From Takakia lepidozioides (Eukaryota; Streptophyta; Takakiopsida; Takakiales; Takakiaceae): DNA of 64,000 nt. Made by a program: the position numbers and the translations under genes. The DNA is taken from assembly GCA_030704615.1 (NCBI GenBank), contig CM060733.1:64046001-64110000 (forward strand), given 5' to 3'. Under the pieces are notes generated by a model, which was given only the letters and a program-made list of their open reading frames with translations, did not search any database and was not told where the DNA came from. Positions 58,241 to 64,000 of the stretch are shown here, in pieces (position 1 is the first letter of the stretch; every line of letters begins with the position of its first letter).

Positions 58241-58599
58241 ACCCTGGTTCCAGTTCAATCTTATGATGACAGATCTCAGGTGGTATCCCTTTTAGATCCT
58301 CGTAGCTCCAAGCAATACATCTCTGTATTTGATGAACAAACTCTTAGCTTCCTCAAAGAATTCTGGCTCCAAATCAGCCCCTACCTTCACCATCCTCGGT
58401 TCCTCTTCAGTTCTCACATTCACTTCTCTCACCTATTCATTAGCTGTGATTGTCCAACCAGTCACCACTTCATCCTATAAACTCACAGTGGCTAGTTCCT
58501 CTAGGATTTCCATTTCTCCTTCTCTTCTTCATAAAAATGTGGTGGGTAACTGCTTATTCTCTTTCAATTGGTGTTGCTGTCACTACACCACAGCAGATA

Positions 58600-59880
58600 C
58601 CTTTTAAAAACAACTTAGGCCTTCCAGCTGTATCTCTGCAACCTGCTCCCACTCTGGGTGTGCAGCGAACAGGGTAGTTTCCTGCTCCTCATCCAGTCCT
58701 CCTCCAGTCATATTCCCTGACCCCTCGAGGTCTTCTCGTAGTAGGTAATCTACTAGATTTCTTAGTGGTAATTTGTATCTTGTGCATCCCATTATGCACA
58801 GTTAGTAACTGAGAATTCCAGTCATGGAATACTCTGGCCTGTTTCAGCCACGGACGTCCCAATAATAAGGAGTAAGCCTCCATGACTTCATCCATTTTCA
58901 ACACAGTTACTGTGATCATAAAAGATCATCTTTTGTATCTGTATATCTTACTCATCTTATCAATCCAATGGCTATACACTTCTTTGATCTGCCATTGTTA
59001 CTGTAAATAGGGCTGGTTTCATGTTACTTAGACCAAGCTTCTGCCTTAATTGGTCTGTCATGATATTCACTCCAGAGCCTCCATCTATCAGTACATCAGT
59101 TAGTTCTGTGCTTCCAATTCTCAATTGGATTACTGGCATAGAATCATCAAAGTCCATGACTGTTTTCTCGCCCTTCCGGCTTCACATATAAACTGGTCAC
59201 CTTGCTGTTCAGGTCTGTGTTTCCTGTCACATGGGCAATTTGATTGATTGCTTGATACAGTCTGTGTCTACAATAAGGTGCCACAACCAATAGCTGTCCA
59301 ATGGTAATCTCTGCTTTGGACTGGCATATTACTTCAGCCAAAGTCCCTTCATTACTCTGCATGTCTGCAGCTTCTTTCTTCCCTTCATCCTCACTCACTT
59401 CCTCTTCTCCATCAGAATCAGAGGAATGTGTCATAGGAATATCAGTACTCTTCTGCATTTCCCTTATGGTATCTGCCACTTCCTTGTGCAGTTCCTTCTC
59501 ATCTCTCCAAGCCTCATCATCTTCAGGCACATCACTGCCATCTTCATTATCATCATCTTCCTCAACCACTGGAGGTATTAGTTTGGCTTTGCTTCTTGTT
59601 ACTATCATTGTACTTACTTCTGGTACAACACATGGCCTAACCATGTGATCTGCCACCACTGGGCCCTCATTCATAGGAGCTCTCATCTCATTCTGGTGTC
59701 TAATCCAGAATGAACAGACTGCCTTGCGATGTCCTGGCTGATTACAATAGTAACACAGTTCTTCACCATTGGGTCCTCGGAAGTTAGCTATTTCATGAGC
59801 ATGAGCGGCATGAGTGGAGTAGCAAAACAATCGGTTTTCATGAGCAGAAGTACAAATTTTGGAAATAAAAAACATTAAAA
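58600..59880 (-). pseudogene. Ty3/gypsy Gag C-terminus and aspartic protease (second element)
   Basis: The zinc knuckle CYYCNQPGHRKAVC is complete (about 59,720-59,760, C-x2-C-x4-H-x4-C). An acidic spacer follows (EEDDDNEDGSDVPEDDEAWR, then DSDGEEEVSEDEGKKEA). The protease frame 59,157-58,972 has ELTDVLIDGGSGVNIMTDQL, a retropepsin active site with DGGS in place of DTGA, as seen in some plant elements. Then come 58,919-58,604 with YSLLLGRPWLKQARVFHDW, the C-terminal protease motif. The Gag N-terminus is missing: similarity stops at about 59,880, next to an A-run. Confidence 0.8.
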
Positions 59881-59899
59881 AATATTATTTTTAATGGAA

Positions 59900-61836
59900 T
59901 GTGTCAGCAAAAAAAAAAAAAAACCAATATAATATTCATTGTTTGAAGTAAAAATTGTAGTTTTGAGAGCCGTGCTCATGATATTTCGTCTTCCGCTCAT
60001 GCGAATTCCGAGCGACATCTGCAAAAATGGCGCCAAATTTCACGGTAATAGGTTCCGCAACCGGAGAAAGCTGCGACGTATTTCGCGGTAATAGGTGTCT
60101 CCGGCGAAAAATGGTGCCGAATTTCGCGGCTATAGGTCCCAACATGGCAGGTGTGTAAGCCCAAAATTTGGAAATGTGGCGCCGAATTTCGGTACATGGT
60201 GCGGGGATTGCACAGATGTTGGGCAGTTCTTGGGCCATGTAACTGGAGATTTGGCGCCATTTTCTCAGACATCGGACTTGCGGTGCTCGACGAGACCTCC
60301 TCGGGCAACATCACGAGACCACGAGGGAGCGTGCGAATATTCTTGTCAGCTCGCCATGAATCCTCTTCTCCGCCAGGTGCCTCGTCAAGTCTTCGTCTCA
60401 CTGGACGGGTGTGAACATCTCTTTTCAAGTGTTGGTCACTTCGAAGCAATGGCGTGCCCCGAAGGCCTCTCGCAAGGCTGCCGCCCACTTGCGAGGATTT
60501 TCGATCTGGAGGCAGTCTGCATCAGCATTTCCTGCCTGTCCGGCCCCAAGCCCCACTGTTTCCCTTTCAAGAACTCGTTGTACCTGCATTGCTGCATAAT
60601 TGACCTGACAATGTCCTCCATTGTGGCAGTGAGGATGTCCACCAGATGCGCCGCAGAGGAGGCACGCCAGGAAGAATGTACTGATTCGGCCATGTTTGTT
60701 GTCGGCATGTCACTGTCGGAGTCAAGACACATTTCCTGCACATGCACATGTTCAGGTTACAAGCAAATTACAAATAATGAGTAGCTAGCATAATATTCAA
60801 CGGGACGCAAATTTGTCTCACTCACCTCCCGCATATAATCGCCGAACTGGAGGAAACGATAATACCACCATGCTAGCCAACTGACCATTGCTCCCTCGTC
60901 TGATTTCTTTACAGCACCTGACGTTGTCCACCAAGCCCGTATACATGCAAACTGTGTCTCTGCATCATCCAAGGTGGGAGCACACTTCCACACAAGACAC
61001 ATGGAACGGTGCTCCTCTCTGAAATCTGGCGCCACGAGCCTGGTTGTGTACTGCGACAAGCTCTGCAGAAAATGGAACCCACAAGATCTCTCCTTGCTTT
61101 TCATCGGAACATTGGGGTCTTCCCCGTACACCCTTGGGATGGCAGCCCAATTTGCTTGTGCGTTGTCCGCCATGAAACCACGAAAATTGGGAGGGGGAAA
61201 TCCTACCCTGGCCATCTGTTCGTTTATTCCCTGCCAAAGAAGCATCTCCGATTGTGTGTCCTCTCCTTTCATCTCACAAATAACAATTGTCATTAGCATC
61301 CTGCAGTGGGTGTCGTAGACATGTGCACCCATTGTCACCTACTGGTGATTTGTAATTTGCTTGATATGGTCGAACATGACCCAACTGTTTGACAAGTCCC
61401 CACTCGTCATCCGGTGGACCAGTTCGACGCCGCTGCCAGGCCCACACGTTGACATTTTGAATACGAAACAGCGATCTGCCTCAGTCCCTTGTCCTGGAAA
61501 TCTACTTCCATGAATGTAGTCATATCTACATCGTCGCTTCACCTCCAGAATGGAGTGCATATCCGAGCCACGCCCAATTCTCTGTTTGTAGGAGACAATG
61601 TGGTTTCGGACATTCGGTGAACAGACGTGGAACGCCGACTCCAACAATGCCTCCATTTTCTTCTCATTGAGAGGAACTCTGTTAGAGCCGTCTTCCGACA
61701 TAATTCTGGCCAATGCCATTTTATGGGCGGCCTGCAGCTGTATCTGTTTGGGTTTGGCACCAGGTCTCAACTTAACCTCCTCTTGAACGAGCTGCTCTGT
61801 CTCGTGGGCAGCCTCCCGCAAGTTACCCCTCGTCAA
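59900..61836 (-). pseudogene. MULE-like transposase with one in-frame stop and a 90-bp intron
   Basis: The exon 61,836-60,826 begins with a helical region (LREAAHETEQLVQEEVKLRP) and AFHVCSPNVRNHIVSYKQRI. The DDE core follows: SNSWVMFDHIKQITNHQ, an in-frame TAG at 61,339-61,341, then VTMGAHVYDTHCRMLMTIVI CEMKGED. Next is NFRGFMADNAQANWAAIPRV (the second Asp), then RSCGFHFLQSLSQ, the C..H block. Intron 60,825-60,736 has GTGAGT and GTGCAG ends and is phase 0. The last exon reads EMCLDSDSDMPTTNMAESVH then DIVRSIMQQCRYNEFLKGKQ and stops at 60,436. The TAG would be CAG (Gln) before a C-to-T change. The flanks carry GGCGCC-AAATTT motifs (about 60,020-60,260). The MULE assignment is by motif order. 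Confidence 0.75.
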
Positions 61837-61849
61837 TTTGTGACAATGG

Positions 61850-62880
61850 GAACCAACGTGTCAGATGAAGTTGTCTCAGGGGGACAGGCCGACACCTGGT
61901 CGACAGAGAATATCCCTCGGATGGAAAAACGGCGCCGAATTTCCATTAGAGGCCGTTCGGATGAAGTTGTCTCGAGGGGAGAGGCCGACACTTGGCCGAC
62001 AGAGAACATCCCACGGATGGAAAAATGGCGCCGAATTTCAATACGAGGCCCGTCAGATGAAGTCGTCTCGGAGGATAGGCCGACACCTGGCCGATAGAGA
62101 ACATCCCTCGGATGGAAAAACGGCGCCAAATCTCCAATGAGGCCGTTCGGATGAAGTTGTCTCGGGGGTAGAGGCCGACACCTGGCCTACAGAGAATATC
62201 CCCTGGATGGCAAAACGGCGCCGAATTTCCATCCGAGGCCGTTCGGATGAAGTTGTCTCGGGGGGAGAGGCCGACACCTGGCCGACAGAGAACATCCCAC
62301 GGATGGAAAAATGGCGCCGAATTTCCATACGAGACCCGTCGGATGAAGTTGTCTCGGGGGGAGAGGCCGACACCTGGCCGATAGAGAACATCCATCGGAA
62401 GGAAAAACGGCGCCGAATTTCCATCCGAGGCCGTTCGGATGAAGTCGTCTCGTGGGGAGAGGACGACACCTGCCCGACAGAGAACATCCCTCGGATGGAA
62501 AAACGGCGCCGAATTTCCATCCGAGGCCGTTATGAAGTCGTCTCGTGGGAGAGGACGACACCTCAGAGAACTCCCTCGGATGGAAAAACGGCGCCGAATT
62601 TCCATCCGAGGCCGTTCGGATGAAGTCGTCTCGAGGGGAGAGGCGGACACCTGGCCGACAGAGAATATCCCCCGGATGGAAAAACGGCGCCGAATTCCCA
62701 TTCGGGGCCCGTCGGATGAAGTCGTCTCGGGGGGAGAGGCCGACACCTGGCCGACAGAGAACATCCCCCGATGGAAAAACGGCGCCGAATTTCCATCCAA
62801 GGCCGCACGGATGGAGTCGTCTCGGGGGGAGTGTCCAAAAGAGATCATCTGCAGGATGGAAAAACAGCGCCGAATATCCA
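61850..62880. repeat. 96-bp tandem repeat, about eleven copies, GGCGCC in each
   Basis: GATGAAGT(C/T)GTCTCG recurs at 61,864, 61,960, 62,056, 62,150, 62,246, 62,342, 62,438, 62,531, 62,619, 62,715 and 62,810, mostly exactly 96 bp apart. Each unit has GGATGGAAAAACGGCGCCGA ATTTCCAT and AGGCCGACACCTGGCCGACA. Since 96 is 32 codons, both strands stay open for hundreds of codons, without being genes. Looser copies continue to about 63,230. Confidence 0.95.
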
Positions 62881-63402
62881 TCAACAGATGCCCGTATCGA
62901 CCCTTCATCAACAATTTTGATTCGTTTTTCGCGTTTTTTTGTCTAATCAGTCACTCAACTTAGAGTTTTTCGCCTGCGGTCCACTTTTTGGCACGTTATG
63001 CCCACCAATGTCGTCCGGTAGAGACAAATTTGGCGCCGGATTTCCATCCTACAGCCCTCCGGTTTACCTGCAGGATGGAAATTCGGCGCCGGTTTTCCAT
63101 CCGGCTGCTTCTGGATGAGAACGTCTCGGGCGGAGGGAGGGCCACGGTGCGTCCCACTTCATCCGCTGAATGGAAATTCGGCGTTGTTTTTTTCCATCCA
63201 GCGGGCTGTTGATGAAAGTCTCGGGGGGAGGGTGGGCCAGGTTGTCGCGGCCCTTTGCCTTGAGGGCAGGGGGCCGGGACACACTGAGGGGCTGCCCTGT
63301 GGTGGCCAAGTTGGCCAGAGGCCAGGTTGGAAGTCAGGGCGCGCGCATCAAAGCGAGAACTATGACTTGAAGGGGAGCTTACCGAAGTGAGGTGCGCGAC
63401 AT
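62881..63402 (+). mobile_element. Probable 5' LTR end of third gypsy element
   Basis: The DNA ends ...GCGCGACA at 63,401, immediately before a primer-binding site, as an LTR should. It contains three diverged GGCGCC repeats (about 63,033, 63,088 and 63,178). The 96-bp array just upstream may therefore lie within the same LTR; the LTR start was not located. Confidence 0.5.
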
Positions 63403-63403
63403 T

Positions 63404-63416
63404 AGGTATCAGAGCT
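63404..63416 (+). promoter_or_regulatory. Primer-binding site for initiator tRNA-Met
   Basis: GGTATCAGAGC at 63,405-63,415 matches the common plant PBS TGGTATCAGAGC, complementary to the 3' end of initiator tRNA-Met. It lies 42 bases before the gag ATG at 63,457. Confidence 0.75.
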
Positions 63417-63456
63417 TAGAGTTCAGTACGCGATTGTCCTTGGGATTGGCCTCATC

Positions 63457-64000
63457 ATGGGGTCGGGCAAGCCAAAGCGAAAGCGGAACGCCCAAAAGAT
63501 GATGATCCTGGTGAGCCCGATGGGGGCGACGTGTCACCGAAGCGGCCGTTAGAGGAAGCGAGGCAGGTTTCTGAAACGAGGCCGCTCAAGAGCGGGAGGA
63601 ATCCAAGGAGTCGGAGCCCGAGGAATCCGTGAGAGCTCCGACGACCAACAGATGCCTCCCATGCCGGCAGCCTTTTGGGAAGGGTTGTTGGCGCAGTTTG
63701 GCGGGACGTTGAAAGACGTGTTGAAGGCGGCTAATGCCACTTCCACTAAGGCAAAGTTTAAAGTGAAGCCTAAGGAACCCGGCACCTTCGAGGGCGTCCA
63801 AAATCGGAAGGCACTCAACACCTGGCTCCTGGAGCTAGAGCAGTACTTCCGGGCGGCCAAGTTGAGTGACGAGGATTGGGTGGAAGTGGCTCCCACCTAT
63901 TTGAGGGGGCTATGCTCAACAATGGTGGCAGAAACGCCTTCACGACCGAGGCCCAAGCCGGAAACCTTGAACTGGAGTGGGTTCAAGGAATTGATGAAGA
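63457..64000 (+). pseudogene. Ty3/gypsy Gag N-terminal part, runs off window
   Basis: The start reads MGSGKPKRKRNAQK. A shifted segment follows (DDDPGEPDGGDVSPKRPLEE), then from 63,652 an open frame to the window edge: AFWEGLLAQFGGTLKDVLKA, KVKPKEPGTFEG, ALNTWLLELEQYFRAAKLSD and DWVEVAPTYLRGL. The last parts are the capsid helices of plant gypsy Gag. The first and third segments share a frame while the middle is shifted, so at least two indels are present unless the sequence has errors. Confidence 0.75.

Noticed and set aside
61946-62914. 322-codon and other long open frames on both strands
   Set aside because: They run through the 96-bp tandem array. The unit is 32 codons, so an open unit is open in every copy; there is no domain and the frames exist on both strands.

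Overview
The window is nuclear DNA of a streptophyte, most likely a seed-free land plant or close relative. The grounds are a DYW-type PPR fragment, plant-type LINEs with a DUF4283-like ORF1, hAT, MULE and CACTA-like transposons, spliceosomal introns and one intact Di19 (drought-induced 19) gene. I see no bacterial operon, rRNA, canonical tRNA gene or CRISPR array. The species cannot be fixed from the sequence. About nine tenths of the window is transposon or repeat DNA, most of it broken.

Layout. 0.4-6.4 kb holds four nested, decayed LINE pieces, followed by a tRNA-derived SINE with target-site duplications (6.6 kb). 7.8-8.4 kb is the 3' end of a DYW PPR gene, cut by a CACTA-like element (8.44-9.37 kb) that is itself cut by an LTR-like block (9.37 kb). 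10.5-15.0 kb is a Ty3/gypsy-type element whose polyprotein carries a complete but frameshifted DNMT3-like cytosine-5 methyltransferase between protease and RNase H. Its reverse transcriptase is deleted. 15.3-20.0 kb is a CACAGCCC minisatellite leading into a giant imperfect palindrome centred on an inverted copy of the 9.37-kb LTR-like block. 20.0-22.6 kb is a hAT element with one nonsense codon. 23-27 kb holds tandem repeats, short palindromes and an exon-intron fragment resembling an N4/N6-type amino-methyltransferase. 27.3-33.6 kb is a strongly G-skewed block with long Pro/Ser/Thr/His-rich reading frames on the minus strand that lead into a LINE endonuclease fragment.

35-42.4 kb is the host-gene island. 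Di19 (37,992-42,396, minus) can be assembled exactly from five exons into 229 codons plus stop, and its third intron has the hallmarks of a U12-type AT-AC intron. 45.4-53.4 kb is a multi-exon, nonsense-riddled gene with an amino-methyltransferase-like catalytic segment. Copies of the palindrome ATTTCGGCGCCGAAAT surround it and lie in its introns. 53.5-54.0 kb is a small CACTA-like element. 55.2-59.9 kb is a second Ty3/gypsy pol (minus), again with a CTGTG/CACAG minisatellite 3' of integrase. 59.9-61.8 kb is a MULE-like transposase with one nonsense codon and a clear intron. 61.9-63.4 kb is a 96-bp tandem array and LTR, ending in a primer-binding site and the start of a third gypsy gag at the right edge.

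Common threads. Several elements are inactivated by what look like single C-to-T or G-to-A transitions, as expected of methylated DNA. The window contains two different element-borne methyltransferase-like genes. The GGCGCC-centred palindrome recurs in two separate clusters.
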